Shown here one piece after another: positions 1 through 10,498 of a stretch of 64,000 nucleotides of DNA. Each line of letters starts with the position of its first letter. The stretch's first letter is position 1. The notes beneath the pieces were generated by a model. It did no database searches and was not told the origin of the DNA. It saw only the letters and a list, made by a program, of their open reading frames with translations. Source of the DNA: Liopterus haemorrhoidalis (Eukaryota > Arthropoda > Insecta > Coleoptera > Dytiscidae); NCBI GenBank assembly GCA_963971575.1, contig OZ020618.1:50668509-50732508 (forward strand), read 5' to 3'. Made by a program: the position numbers and the translations under genes.

Positions 1-62
1 CCATCAAAATTCTTTTGTGACCCAACTTCAGGTCACGACTCAGAGTTTGGGAACCACCGGTC
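1..62 (-). mobile_element. hAT-like terminus cut by the window edge
   Basis: On the minus strand, position 62 leads into a run reading GGTGGTTCCCAAACTCTGAG, which resembles the outer end of many hAT elements (CAGTGGTTCCCAAAC type). Only about 60 bases are visible, so neither the other end nor a target duplication can be tested. Confidence 0.35.
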
Positions 63-294
63 TAAACGCTAAATATCCAGGACTTGTTTTGAGGTTTCAC
101 GTAATTTGGTATGATGAGAGTAAAACAAGGATTCGAACATAGGCTATAAGGCATCTCCAAATTTGAATTCTAGGGGGTTGTTTCGGGGTTAAAACAGTTT
201 ATTAAAAATCCTAAAATATCTCCCTTATTGTTGGCTTAACAGAAAAATGTATAGAATAAAAATTATTTATTTATAATAAGAAAAAAAAATCTTT

Positions 295-1116
295 TTTGTC
301 TGTCTGTCTGCCTGCCTGCCTGTCTGTCCGTCCGTCCGTCCGTCCGTCTGTCTGTCTGTGTACACGTGCAGAGCGAATTCGGCTAAAAGGATTTATATGA
401 AACTTCATATTTAAGCTTTTGACATCAATGGCACAAGTTGTTCAACTTTTGGTAAAAATCGGTTGACTAAAAATAGGAGTTTACTCGTGTCGATTTTAAG
501 AATTTTGTGAATATTTCACAACAGAAATTATATTTCGAAAAAAATTATTTAACAACAGTTGCTATAAAAGCAATATTTAACAATTTTTATTTGAGATTTT
601 TTTTTGATAAAACGAAAAAATGTTGAAAAATTTATAAGCCGTTCACTTTTGTAAGTATAAACTAGATCTCGTTATTTTGGTGATTTTTATAGTGTATTAT
701 TGACTTTCAGAAACTTGGTTATATTGTAAAAAAGGGCTTTACTGTTTTGGGTTATGTTTGTATTATTTTAGGTTAGTATTATATTTACAAAATATTTAAG
801 ATGTCACTATTCAAAATGAAATATGACCAATAATATTTTTTTTAAATGACATATTTATAATCTGACTTTTCAAATTATTTTTCTGTAGTACTAACATGAC
901 ATACAGTTTCAAGGTGCAAACTGTTGAAAACTAAATTTCCTCTTAGTTTGTTTTTACAAAAGTGAACGGCTTATAAGTATCTATTTTTTCATACTTATAT
1001 GTAAAGTTTCCATGGTCATGATAAATAATATTGGACCAAGTTATTTCTACTCTGCTGCAAGAATGTATTTTATGTAAGTACTTTGTGATGGTGGTTGGTC
1101 CTGTGGTGGCCACAGC
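295..1116 (+). repeat. (GTCT)n-bearing repeat R1, copy A, split by a MITE
   Basis: The copy opens with an impure tetranucleotide array (TCTG/CCTG/TCCG, 299-358). The body begins GTGTACACGTGCAGAGCGAA and matches 5107-5440 closely, including the phrase TTTAAGCTTTTGACATCAAT. The match resumes after a MITE (635-973) and ends with AAGTACTTTGTGATGG and GGTCCTGTGGTGGCCAC near 1076-1115. It has no coding capacity. The leading microsatellite and length suggest a HINE-like non-autonomous element, but I see no terminal hairpin here, so the class is inferred. Confidence 0.7.
635..973. mobile_element. MITE with TAAGCCGTTC termini, TA target
   Basis: The ends are inverted repeats beginning TAAGCCGTTCACTTTTGTAA, with further similarity for about 15 bp. 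TA sits outside each end (633-634 and 974-975). The 339-bp interior has no coding potential. A fragment of the same left end recurs at 29472-29545. TA target and short size point to a Tc1/mariner-type MITE. It is inserted in R1 copy A. Confidence 0.75.
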
Positions 1117-1126
1117 TGATTGTTTT

Positions 1127-1150
1127 CTACAAATTTCATCCTTGACGACC
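1127..1150 (+). mobile_element. Solo 24-bp mariner terminal repeat
   Basis: These 24 bases match exactly the 3' terminal repeat of the mariner family at 21840-22681 and 9236-9654 (they begin CTACAAATTTCATCC and end TTGACGACC). TA follows at 1151-1152. No transposase sequence lies to the left; the neighbour is the end of R1 copy A. This is the residue of an almost complete deletion or of a recombination. Confidence 0.75.
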
Positions 1151-1152
1151 TA

Positions 1153-2470
1153 ATACCTTCGAATATCACAATCTTGCAATAGAACACATTCAAATAACAT
1201 GCAAGACTTCAAAAATAAATCTTTTCTTCACTAATTTTAGAGCTGTAAGTGCAGCTTTATTTATTCTTTTCGCGTCTGTTTACATTTCTCCAAAATCCAT
1301 ACCCGAAATATACTAATAGTGTCGTCTAGGGATAACTTTTTTAATTAAAACCTCTCCATTTTCTTGGTAAATATTTTGTTTTAAATTATGAATATTTATA
1401 TCCAAAAAATCTTTGGCGTTCTGCTTCGAATATAATATTTATAATAACAATATAAATATGTATATTTATGTAAAACAGTTGCATAAAATACAGTACAGTG
1501 TACGCAAATCATTTTACAAGTAAAATGTGAATTTTGACACATAAATCTTTCGGAGAGTACAAATAAAAATTATAGCGAAACATAACGTTATTTTATAACA
1601 CGCCTGCTCTAAATGGCTACTGTATCATTCATTTTAAAGTATTTTTTACGGACACACGTCAAATTAAAAAATAAATATTCATATAGGAAAATATTAATTT
1701 GCTTCGTACAACATCGTTTCAAAAAAAATATTTACAGAGAGCCACGTAGTTTGTAAAACAAAATATTGGGGGATATATTTTCGGTGATGGAACAAATTTA
1801 ATGGAATATATGCTATTTGAATGGATAGGCAGTAAGCAAAGCTCATGCATTGGACTTCTTCCAGGGTTGTGTCGATAAAATTTGGAGCTTGATGTAAACC
1901 AAAATAATGTGTTATTTGTTTTATAAGTATTTCACTACTATAAATAATTTATTCCTTTCATACCTTAAAAACAAAAACTAAAATAATTCAAACAAGGGGT
2001 TGAATTATGACGTATGATAGTAAGCGGAGCTTACACACATTAACTCGATTCTCAGCTGTTACAGTTCTTTTATTATATTTATTAATTTTAAAAAAGATAT
2101 ACAGTATATAAAAAATCCATTACATTATTAGCCATAATTTAGCCATGAATTTTAGCCATAATTAATTTAGTCAATCTGATTAAAAATTCTTTTAGTACGT
2201 TTCCAATTCAGATTAATGTGCAATGGAATTTTTTTAGGTTTTAGGTTTTTGCTTGCTTTAGCAAATATTATATTAGCAAGTATTAAAATAATGTCATTTG
2301 TTTTCTGTTCTATAAACTACGTCTTAATATTTTTTTATTTATTTTTTTTTTATTTTTAGGGTTTGGACAGTAATTTTTTTAATACATTTTTGGAAAAGAA
2401 AGTGTTAAAATAAAGAAATTTTAAAAAACTTCCTACCATTCCGTAATCTACGTCTTAAAACAAAAAAATC
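1153..2470. other. No recognisable feature
   Basis: About 1.3 kb of AT-rich sequence with no coding frame or paired termini that I can support. A short motif, TTAGCCATAA, recurs imperfectly around 2130-2165. Confidence 0.5.
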
Positions 2471-2473
2471 GAC

Positions 2474-2600
2474 TTTTTCGAAAAATTAATCTGATCAAAA
2501 ATTCTTGTTGAACTATCCAGGTTCCCATCAATGTACATTATTAAGATTTTTTTCAAATTTTTAGATCAACCTCTCTAATAAATCGGATAAGAGACAAAAG
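2474..2600 (-). repeat. Fragment of the HINE-like family, reverse orientation
   Basis: On the minus strand this matches the stretch found at 31620-31740: GATCTAAAAATC, then CATTGATGGGAAC, then GAATTTTTGATCAGAT. It is a piece of the body lying between the microsatellite and the tRNA-like slot of the longer copies. Both ends are truncated, and the SINE fragment follows within 20 bases. Confidence 0.65.
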
Positions 2601-2615
2601 TTTTTAACATATTTT

Positions 2616-2738
2616 GGCGAGAATCCCATTTTCACAATCATTCACTCCTCATCCAGGTGTAGGAGCTCGCCCCCTGGCTTCGGCGATTAGCCTCGTTGCA
2701 GAAATAGGTCGATGTAAAATAAATAATATTTAAAAAAA
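2616..2738 (+). mobile_element. 5'-truncated SINE body and tail
   Basis: The segment matches 59500-59630, including CTCATCCAGGTGTAGGAGCT, CGCCCCCTGG and CAGAAATAGG, and ends in an A-rich AAATAA tail. The full-length relative begins with a tRNA-like head at 59391, so this is the same SINE without its promoter. A box-B-like GGTTCGATACTCC follows at 2771-2783 and may be the remnant of another tRNA-like head. Confidence 0.75.
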
Positions 2739-2739
2739 G

Positions 2740-3564
2740 TGAATCTTGATCGCAAGATCCAAAGCTTGAAGGTTCGATACTCCAGCGAGGAAGTCGACCA
2801 ATTGGACCAAAAACAATAAGGAATAGATCAATCTAAAAATAGAAGACAGAATATTGGCAAGACTTGGTCGGAAATAAAAACTTTAGCCAACAATAGAGTC
2901 CATTGACGAATGACTGTATGGGCCCAAGACTAACAATATAAAACTCATGTAGGAATTTATCGCAAATTTTAAAATTTTCAAAATTTTGCTTCGATAAAAA
3001 ATATTCCAATGAACTAAGTTAATTAAGCACCTTTTATTAGAAGGAAAAGTATATTTTATAAATCCGAAATATCACAAAAATCGTGGAAAAATCTGTAGTA
3101 TACTAATATGCAATAATTTTGTTCAACAGTTTATACCTATACAATATTTTAAACAGCCAAAAGTTAATAAAACCTAATTTCTAGTTTATAAATCCAGAAC
3201 TTAAAATGAAAATAGTAGAACTAACACCGTATTCTCTTTATTTATTTAATTTACGACTAACCAATATAGATGGTAAGGTAAATAAGAAATGTTGAAATTA
3301 ATGATAGTAGCAGATTGAAAAAAGAAAGTCGCAAAACATTGGAAAAGGTATAATGGTAGTTTTGCACGACAGCTTACAGCAATTAATACTGTTTTTATCA
3401 AATAAATGAACAAAAAAGAATATTCTTGGTTATGCTACCTATTTTTTACTTATTGTTACAAATACAGACCTGCAAAAAAGGCACCGGCCAATTAGGCCGA
3501 GGCAAATAATGTGAAACTTACTAAAAATTGCTATAGTTCACGAGATTTTACATGCCGATTGATC
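2740..3564. other. No recognisable gene
   Basis: Apart from the isolated box-B-like motif near 2771 I see no gene, repeat pair or conserved protein fragment. Confidence 0.5.
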
Positions 3565-3572
3565 GACTAGAG

Positions 3573-3889
3573 CAGTGTTTCTCAACCAATAATGTACCGG
3601 GGACCAGTAAAATATACAATTTCCTAACGCGGACCACTAAATATAATTGTTGGTTCATTTTTTGCAAGAAAACAGTTATATGTAAAGTGCTACTAAATAC
3701 ATTTGTTTTATTTGTAGAAAATCACAGAAAGTTTACAGAAAATAAATAAAATATAAATTATTTACATAAAAAATGTGCATAAAACATAACAAAAAAAACT
3801 GCAAAAAACAAATACAAAAACTTTCGCGGACCACTATAATTTTTCTGCGGACTACCAGTGGTCCGCGGACCACTTGTTGAGAAACACTG
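3573..3889. mobile_element. hAT MITE with perfect 8-bp target duplication
   Basis: The termini are CAGTGTTTCTCAAC and its complement GTTGAGAAACACTG. The flanking octamer GACTAGAG is present on both sides (3565-3572 and 3890-3897), the diagnostic hAT footprint. The 317-bp interior is non-coding; a 65-codon opening across it is a chance frame. Subterminal GGACCACTA-like motifs occur near both ends, as expected for hAT transposase binding. Confidence 0.92.
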
Positions 3890-3897
3890 GACTAGAG

Positions 3898-5070
3898 AAC
3901 CAGTAAACAAATATATATCTATTTCATATAGTTCTATGTAAAATTCTAAAACGATTGGTTAGGTTTTGTCACACATTTGTCAAATAAATTTATTTATAAG
4001 ATTTAAGAATATTATCATTAATATTTGTGTCTTTGTTTCAGGTATGATGGAGTGTCCAAATTTGATTAAAAATACAATGATATTACAAGGTAAAAATACA
4101 TAAATATAAAATCAATACTTACACTAACACTCAAAAGTTCTTCAAGTGTCCAAAATTTATGTTCTTTGGCCCATTTCGTTCTCTTCTTCGATATTGTACT
4201 TGAATTCTACAGAGAAGTTGTTGATCTTCCGACGAAGACACTTCGGTGGGAACCAAAAACTTCAAATTTAGACCCGTCATTTCATATGATGGATAGTGTT
4301 AATTATTTTTTGTTCTTTGTCGCTTTGCAATCTCTTCTTCGGTAGTGTACATGAATTTAAATATTATAGAATTAAACTAATTATTACTTGAATATTGAAA
4401 TATTTTTCTTAATAAATTTAAGTGTAAAATACTCCATTTTTATCTGCATAATTAGATTAGCAACCTAAAAAAAAGGTAAAGCAAAAAAAGGTGAATTTTT
4501 AGAGTATGGTTACATGGAGGATAAGTTAGCCTGGAGTAGAACACCTGATACAGTTCACACGGTTAATAAATATCGATTTAAAAGTGATTTTAAAAATTAA
4601 CTGCTTACTTTATGATGCTTCTTAGAGTTGGATTCATTAAAATTTCATTTTTATTGGGGCGCAGGTGTTTAACTACTACAATATACGGACTTATTAGAAA
4701 ATTTACAAAACTTACGTATTTCAATTATTGACATAACGGGATTAGTTATTTTTGTCTTATCAGTGGAAGGATTTTGTTAGATCGACTGAAATATATGAGG
4801 AGGCATATAAAATGTGATTTATCACACAAAATTCAAAATGGGATATTGCTACGGGTGTCTTCTTTTTAATTAAATTAATCAAAAACTTGTTTTGTACCAT
4901 CTAAAAGACGCAAACAAGAACAAGAAAAAATTTAAAAGTGCGATACTTATTACCGACCGCCAACATATATAAGGGAGGAATTGTGATCATACCGATTTTG
5001 ACATTTTGAGATTTCGATGGATATCCACGGATTGAGGTCTCTACATAACGTTTTAACTATTTTTAGCATG
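3898..5070. other. No recognisable gene
   Basis: AT-rich DNA. A short imperfect direct repeat reading roughly TCTTCTTCGGTAGTGTAC occurs near 4180 and 4330. I see no protein family similarity. Confidence 0.45.
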
Positions 5071-5076
5071 ATGTTT

Positions 5077-5440
5077 GTCGATCTGTCTGTCTGTCTGTCT
5101 GTCGGTCCGTGTACATGTGCAGAGCAAATTCGGCTAAAAGGATTTTTATAAAACTTCATATTTAAGCTTTTGACATCAATGGCACTTTTGTTGATCAACT
5201 TTTGGTAAAAATCGGTTAACTAGAAATGGGAGTTTACTCGTGTTGGTTTTAAGATTTTTGCGAAGATTTCAAAACAGAGATATATTTCGAAAAAAAAAAA
5301 AAAACAAAATTTGTTCTAAAATCAATAATTAACAACTTTAAGACTTTTTTGAGACAACATTTGAGACATTTTTTGATAAAGTAGGATAAATTAAACAAGT
5401 ACTTTGTGATGGCGATCGGTCCTGTGGTGGCCACATTGAT
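5077..5440 (+). repeat. (GTCT)n-bearing repeat R1, copy B
   Basis: A pure (GTCT)n array at about 5080-5104 leads into the same body as 359-620: GTGTACATGTGCAGAG, then TTTAAGCTTTTGACATCAAT, then GGAGTTTACTCGTGT. It ends with AAGTACTTTGTGATGG and GGTCCTGTGGTGGCCAC. Unlike copy A it has no MITE insertion. The predicted peptide rich in TDRQTDR on the opposite strand is only translated microsatellite. Confidence 0.75.
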
Positions 5441-6290
5441 TTTTCTTAATGTTTTGATCAAAAAATCGCGAATTTTGAATTTCCGCGGGTTACGTATATT
5501 CGATTTTCGATTTTTTGTGGCATTATGTTGGTACTCATGTCTCTCACTTATGCCGACAAGTTCGGCCATTTTAAATGTTCAGTCTTCGATTTTTGCCGAT
5601 ACCAAAAAATTGATCAAAGAATCTGTATCAAATTTTGTGTGAAAAACAAAAGTGCGCGGACGCATTCCGAATGTTGACTGTGGCATATGGTGAAGCTACC
5701 TTGGACCGAAGCAACGTTTATCGGTGGTACAAAATGTTCTCAGAGGGCCGAGAAGATGTGAACGACGAAGAGCGTGCCGGACGCCCGAGCACGTCAACAA
5801 CAGACAAAACATTGATGAAGTGAAGAAAATAGTATTGGCCAATCGTCGAATCACCGTTAGAGAAGTTGCTGAGGACTTAAACATATCGATTGGCTCGTTC
5901 CATTCGATTTTTACCAATGATTTGGGCATGAGACGGGTCGCCGCGAAATTCGTACCAAAATTGCTCAATTTAGACCGCGAATTTTTGGCCAAAAACAACA
6001 CACTAATAATGCCGCAGCCACCGTATTCCCCAGATCTGCCCCCCTGTGACTTTTTCTTGTTTCCGAAACTGAAGAGGCCCATGAAAGGACGATGCTACGC
6101 AACGAGTGAGGAGATAAAGACGGCATCGAAGGAGGATCTGACCAAGATCACAAAAAATGATTTTTTAAAGTGCTTCGAGAATTGGAATAAACGTTGGCAC
6201 AAGTGTATAATATCTGGTGGGGATTACTTTGAAGGGGACAAAATAGATATTCATGAATAAATAAATAATTTTTGAAAAAACACAAAATTA
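5440..6290 (+). pseudogene. Mariner-like transposase, frameshifted and internally deleted
   Basis: Two overlapping frames share the transposase. The first (5635-5823) carries the HTH region with GEATLDRSNVYRWYKMF and GRPSTSTTDK. The second (to 6260) continues NRRITVREVAEDLNIS, then GMRRVAAKFVPKLLN, and ends NKRWHKCIISGGDYFEGD. A frameshift near 5800 separates them. The central catalytic region is missing: the KLLN segment jumps straight to LAKNNTLIMPQPPYSPDLPP, so the first two catalytic aspartates are absent. The last one survives in PPCDFFLFPKLK. Family assignment rests on the mariner C-terminal signature. It cannot make active enzyme. Confidence 0.85.
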
Positions 6291-6296
6291 AATCTA

Positions 6297-6505
6297 CAGA
6301 GTGATTATTTAATGGCGAGACGACGTCACCGAATTTTACGTGCATTCTAGCAGAAATACTGGTGAATACTATGACTATAATAACTATGATTATGAAGAAA
6401 AAAAAATTATGCGCGTGCGCGCATAATCGCCTGCTACGATGTGTATGAAACGGCAAATTATTATAACTTCCAGTGACGTCGTCTCGCCATTAAATAATCA
6501 CTCTG
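6297..6505. mobile_element. MITE with perfect 33-bp terminal inverted repeats
   Basis: Bases 6297-6329 are exactly the reverse complement of 6473-6505 (they begin CAGAGTGATTATTTAATGGC and end GACGACGTCAC). TA flanks both ends (6295-6296 and 6506-6507). The 209-bp element is non-coding and includes a GCGCGTGCGCGC run. TA target and TIR start fit a Tc1/mariner-type MITE. It sits just after the decayed mariner stop codon. Confidence 0.93.
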
Positions 6506-6507
6506 TA

Positions 6508-7262
6508 CTTCGGTTATATATCAATACTGGTAATTAAACTAAAGCAAGCACTGGTAACTATAATAGTTAAATTCTGTCGTTAGTCATGTCGTTAGCGTCC
6601 CGACCTGTTTTGGTTTTTATACTCATCATTCGTGACAAAAGTCTTTGTTTACATTAGCGGATTTGTTTTTATGTTGTCAGTATGTTACACACGGCTGAGA
6701 GCGTTGTATTATAATATATACGGCCTCAGATAATAAACCGTTAGCTATTATCTGCCTTTATTCTCTAGATTCGCTTTTACGATTTAGCATAAAATTCTAC
6801 ACGTATGCAACACTGAAAGGAAAAGGACCGAGAACATAAAGTTGAATGCTGAATGGTAATGACCAAAACTGAATCCTATGAATTTTGAGGTTAAAGAAAT
6901 TGAGGAAATTTCACAAATGATGTCATTTCATGAATATGGAGATTGAAAGGTAATAACAGTTTTTTATATGAAAAGAACACCTTTGTCTAAATTTACGGAA
7001 AGAAATCGATCTTATCGCTAGAATGCTTTCAAAAAAATTCCAACATTTATTTACTCTATAGTGTTACAAACCAGGGTGGGTCTTAGATGGAATCACTAAC
7101 TTTTTCCGCTAGGTCCAATTTGTCATTTTCTTCAAACCGATTTCGATCAATTGTTCTTAGATCTGAGTTGATACTAGTGATCTTGCGAACATTAGAACGC
7201 ACGGATGTAACGTGGAAAAGTGAAAATATTATAAATTTCCATATCACTTATTTTTCTACATC
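6508..7262. other. No recognisable gene
   Basis: I find no paired termini or conserved protein fragment. The frame opening at 7087 runs into the transposon at 7324 and looks like chance. Confidence 0.45.
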
Positions 7263-7321
7263 AGTGGTTCCAAACCGGGGGTCGCCTTGGCTTTTTTGGA
7301 GGGTCGCCCATTTTCGTGAGA
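7263..7321 (+). mobile_element. hAT-like left terminus interrupted by the DD41D insertion
   Basis: CAGTGGTTCCAAACCGGGGG followed by GTCGCC repeats is a typical hAT outer end. It runs only about 60 bases before the DD41D transposon begins at 7324. I cannot see the matching right end downstream. Confidence 0.45.
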
Positions 7322-7323
7322 TA

Positions 7324-8560
7324 CAAGGTGTCTCCAAAGAAATTTTATATTTATTTAGCTTCCTGCGTGAACGCAACGTATCCGAGGGGCGCGGGGGTTA
7401 TGTCAATCGGTAGCCTGGCTCTTGGGAATTTAGTCGCTATGGAGCGTTTTTCGGGAGCAGACCGCGCGTTATGCGTGCGAGAGTTTTACAAAAACGGTGA
7501 TTCGGCGACTGTAGCGCGTAGAAAATTCTGCAGTATTCGAGGTTTTCGCCACTTAAATGATGCGCCAAGCATTCCTCTCATTCGACATTGGGTTAAAAAG
7601 TTTGAAGAGACTGGTACAACGCTGGATAAATCAAAATCCGGGCAACCTAGGTCATCAAGAACGGTAGAAAACGTGGAGAATGTTAATCAGTCTGTTCGTG
7701 ACGACCCGAACCTTTCAATTCGGAAGCGCGCAAGTGCTTTAAATGTGCATAGATCATCATTATATCGCATTATGCACAAAGACCTAAAGCTGCACCCCTA
7801 CAAAATTCAATTGGTGCAAGAATTAAAGCCCCAAGATGCCAGTCAGAGGCTTAATTTCGTAAATCAGGGGATTGAGCGATTTTCAACGTTTACCAACATT
7901 TTGTTTTCGGATGAAGCTCATTTTCATCTTAATGGCTACGTAAAGAAGCAGAACTGCCGCTACTGGAGTGCAACGAATCCGAAACGCAAACATCAGAAAC
8001 CCCTACATTCGCCTAAAGTGACCGTATGGGCTGCGATGTCGGCGCGAGGAATTATCGGCCCTTACTTTTTTGAAGACGAAAGGGGGCGTGCAGTTACAGT
8101 GTATTCAGAGGGTTATGTGGAGATGTTAGACAACTTCTTGGTATCTGAACTGCAAAACTTTTCTGGCTATAACCAAAGAACATGGTTCCAACAGGACGGA
8201 GCAACTTCACACACGTCCAATATGTCTCTGCCACGTGTTCGTGAAATTTTCTCGGGCAAATTGATCTCCCGGAGAGGTGACATAAATTGGCCTCCACGCA
8301 GTCCAGATTTAACCCCTATGGACTTTTTCCTATGGGGTTATCTTAAATCTAAAGTTTACGCCAATAAACCGACTTCACTGGCGCATTTGAAAGAAAATAT
8401 CCGTCACGAAATGGCAGCCATCCCTGAGTCCACCTGCCGAGACGTCATAAGTAATTTTACTGTTCGATTAAATGAGTGCCGAGAACGCGAGGGTCTACAT
8501 TTAGACGATATTATTTTTAAGAAATAAATCCCCAAAAAGTGTATTTTAATAATTAATACC
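7324..8560 (+). mobile_element. DD41D (IS630-Tc1-mariner) transposon, 3' end lost
   Basis: The 5' terminal repeat starts CAAGGTGTCTCCAAAGAAAT right after TA (7322-7323). It differs by one base from that of the complete copy at 41552-42861. The match to that copy continues through the transposase stop and about 35 bases beyond, ending near 8560 at AATAATTAAT. The last ~70 bases and the 3' terminal repeat are missing. The element should therefore be immobile even though its transposase is open. Confidence 0.9.
7439..8527 (+). CDS. DD41D transposase, open reading frame
   Basis: This encodes 362 residues from the ATG of MERFSGADRALCVREF. It would be the cut-and-paste transposase binding the element's own ends. 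Residues ~8-60 form the first HTH region (DUF4817-like, FYKNGDSATVARRKF) and ~75-125 a second HTH. Catalytic acids are D158 (FSDEAHFHLNG), D253 (FQQDGATSHTS) and D295 (SPDLTPMDFFLWGY). There are 41 residues between the last two, which defines the DD41D group (known from rosa-like insect elements). The frame stays open upstream to 7316, through the terminal repeat, but the internal ATG fits the paralogue and the family. Not spliced as far as visible. It lacks a 3' TIR, so it could only act in trans, if it is transcribed at all. Confidence 0.88.
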   Translation: MERFSGADRALCVREFYKNGDSATVARRKFCSIRGFRHLNDAPSIPLIRHWVKKFEETGTTLDKSKSGQPRSSRTVENVENVNQSVRDDPNLSIRKRASALNVHRSSLYRIMHKDLKLHPYKIQLVQELKPQDASQRLNFVNQGIERFSTFTNILFSDEAHFHLNGYVKKQNCRYWSATNPKRKHQKPLHSPKVTVWAAMSARGIIGPYFFEDERGRAVTVYSEGYVEMLDNFLVSELQNFSGYNQRTWFQQDGATSHTSNMSLPRVREIFSGKLISRRGDINWPPRSPDLTPMDFFLWGYLKSKVYANKPTSLAHLKENIRHEMAAIPESTCRDVISNFTVRLNECREREGLHLDDIIFKK

Positions 8561-9235
8561 TTGATCCTTGTGCAGACACATTTTTCCCACCGAAGAAATA
8601 ATACCATTTGGCCTATAAACAGCACCATTTTAACTATGAATTTGAATTTTTCGAAAATGTACGTTAAAAAAAAAGGATTACGGAACTTACGCATAAGGAG
8701 ATCTATGAGATGTATATTCCTATTAGATTCTTATACTATATAGGAACATGAAACTGTAATAAGAAAAATTAAAATCTTTTGAGTTTTAACTGCAAGCACT
8801 TATTTATTTTAGTAAAAACTAGCATGTTTTTGTAATGGTAACAAAAACATGGATTTTAAACTAAATCCTTAAGTTCTTGTGGCATTTGTATAATTGGTTT
8901 CCACCAGAAGATTTTTATATCTGGTCTAAAAACGATGAGAGTGACGTATTTTCTCTTGGAAAATTTTATTCTTAATCCAGATTTGTTCGGATTTAAATTT
9001 AAGTTAATGGAAAGTTTAATGGAAAACGGCTTACAATGTGTTATAAATAGGATTTGGAAAATATGAAAATTTTATAAAATATAAGACAAAGTTTTGCATT
9101 TATAAATTATAAAATTTTACAGAAATTGTTCCCAACGACTATAGGTGGGATAGAAGATAGAAAGTGAAATTAAGAAAACTAAGAAGAAAACTGACCATCT
9201 GTCAAATCTTTTATTTATTTATTTTATTTAAGATC
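8561..9235. other. No recognisable gene
   Basis: AT-rich. The point where DD41D similarity stops (8560) is followed by unrelated sequence. No termini or protein similarity seen. Confidence 0.45.
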
Positions 9236-9654
9236 ACAGAAAACAGCCTAGATTGGTCAACAGATCGACTCCTATCTTATTGCATGATAACGCTAGATCA
9301 CACACTGCACAAATGACTGTGGCAAAACTACAGGAATTGGAGTTGGAACTTCTTCATTATCCTCCATACTCACCAGACCTAGCCTCCACTGACTACCACT
9401 TCTTCCGCAATTTGGACAACTTTTTAATAGGAAAACATTTTAATTCCGACAATGCTGTAAAACTGACCTTCCAGGAATTCATTAACTCTCGTCCGCCAGA
9501 GTTTTATACCACTGGCTTGAACAACCTGCCGCTTAAATGGCAAAAGTGTATAGATAATATGGGTGCATACTTTGATGAATAAAATAATTCCTTATATTTG
9601 TAAGTTATCAACCAGTTTAGCCTTTTTTTTCTACAAATTTCATCCTTGACGACC
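9236..9654 (+). pseudogene. Mariner (DD34D) 3' fragment, family M1
   Basis: The open stretch 9253-9582 encodes the transposase C-terminal half: LLHDNARSHTAQMTVAKLQ, then PPYSPDLASTDYHFFRNLDN, ending KCIDNMGAYFDE. There are 34 residues between the aspartate of HDN and that of STD, which is mariner DD34D spacing. The N-terminal DNA-binding part and first catalytic aspartate are missing. The element ends with the 24-bp terminal repeat at 9631-9654, followed by TA. It is a 5'-truncated copy of the family at 21840-22681. Confidence 0.88.
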
Positions 9655-9656
9655 TA

Positions 9657-10354
9657 ATATAATGATTCGTCAAGATCATTCACTGATTTACTTATTAAGT
9701 ACATACAAATCCCTGAAAATTGTTTTGGTTCCATTATTCATCAAAATGCCCTTGTCATCTTTATTTTTGTTATGTTCGCAAACTGTTTTAGTTTTTTCGT
9801 TCAATATTTTAAGCAAGTGTTTTCTAGTACGATCAAAAGAAAGTGGATAAACATTTCTATACCAATTATTGTTTCTCTTCTAACTAAAGTTCGATATTAC
9901 CTTTTATATGTACTCTGGAAAGTTCTGAGTTAATCTAACTCCCTTTACCCTTTTCCTATATCCTTCTAACAGTAAATACGTCGCAAATGGTTTAATCCTG
10001 AATAAATAAGATGGTATAATAGAACAGGGAAGTAAACAACTATAGAAAACTATTGATATGTTCTCAGTCTGGTAGTTTACGCACCAAAATGACGTCCGAA
10101 ACTGACGGGTGTAATTAGACATTAGATAAGCAGATATTGTAGGTTCATGAGAACAAGATCTACTCAGCTGATACATGTGATTAGCGTTATTAACATTAGT
10201 TATTCCATGAGAAAAGTACGTGAGTCTGTTTTATAAACCAGGTTTTAATACCTTAAAATGGAGACGAGTTTACTTCCGTTAATAAAGGACTCAAATTTTA
10301 GAATGTGTAATGAAAGATAAGAATCCGGATTAGCGTACAACCCCCACAGATTTT
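9657..10354. other. No recognisable gene
   Basis: I see no terminal repeats, conserved protein fragment or tandem structure. Reading frames here (for example around 9904-10176, minus) have no family hallmark. Confidence 0.45.
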
Positions 10355-10498
10355 ACACAAAACTAACAATCAAAATAAAATTATTAAAAATCTATACATA
10401 AAAATTTACAGCGAATCTAATATTGGAATATTTTTTAGTGGAATATTTTTAATTACAGAACAAATGACTGTAACAAAGTTTCGTTCAATAACTTAATA
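10355..10498 (+). repeat. Left copy of a direct duplication flanking a mariner
   Basis: This segment matches 11804-11932 with shared blocks AATAAAATTATTAA, TTTTTAATT, AGAACAAAT and GTTTCGTTCAATAACTTAATA. It ends exactly at the TA where the mariner begins. The left copy also has a small internal doubling of GGAATATTTTT. Confidence 0.8.

Noticed and set aside
5249..5642. Antiparallel frames of 106 and 78 codons
   Set aside because: They lie in the R1 repeat and the mariner 5' region and have no conserved composition; they are chance openings.
6148..6456. 102-codon minus-strand frame
   Set aside because: It runs across the end of a mariner and the MITE at 6297-6505, so it is not a gene.
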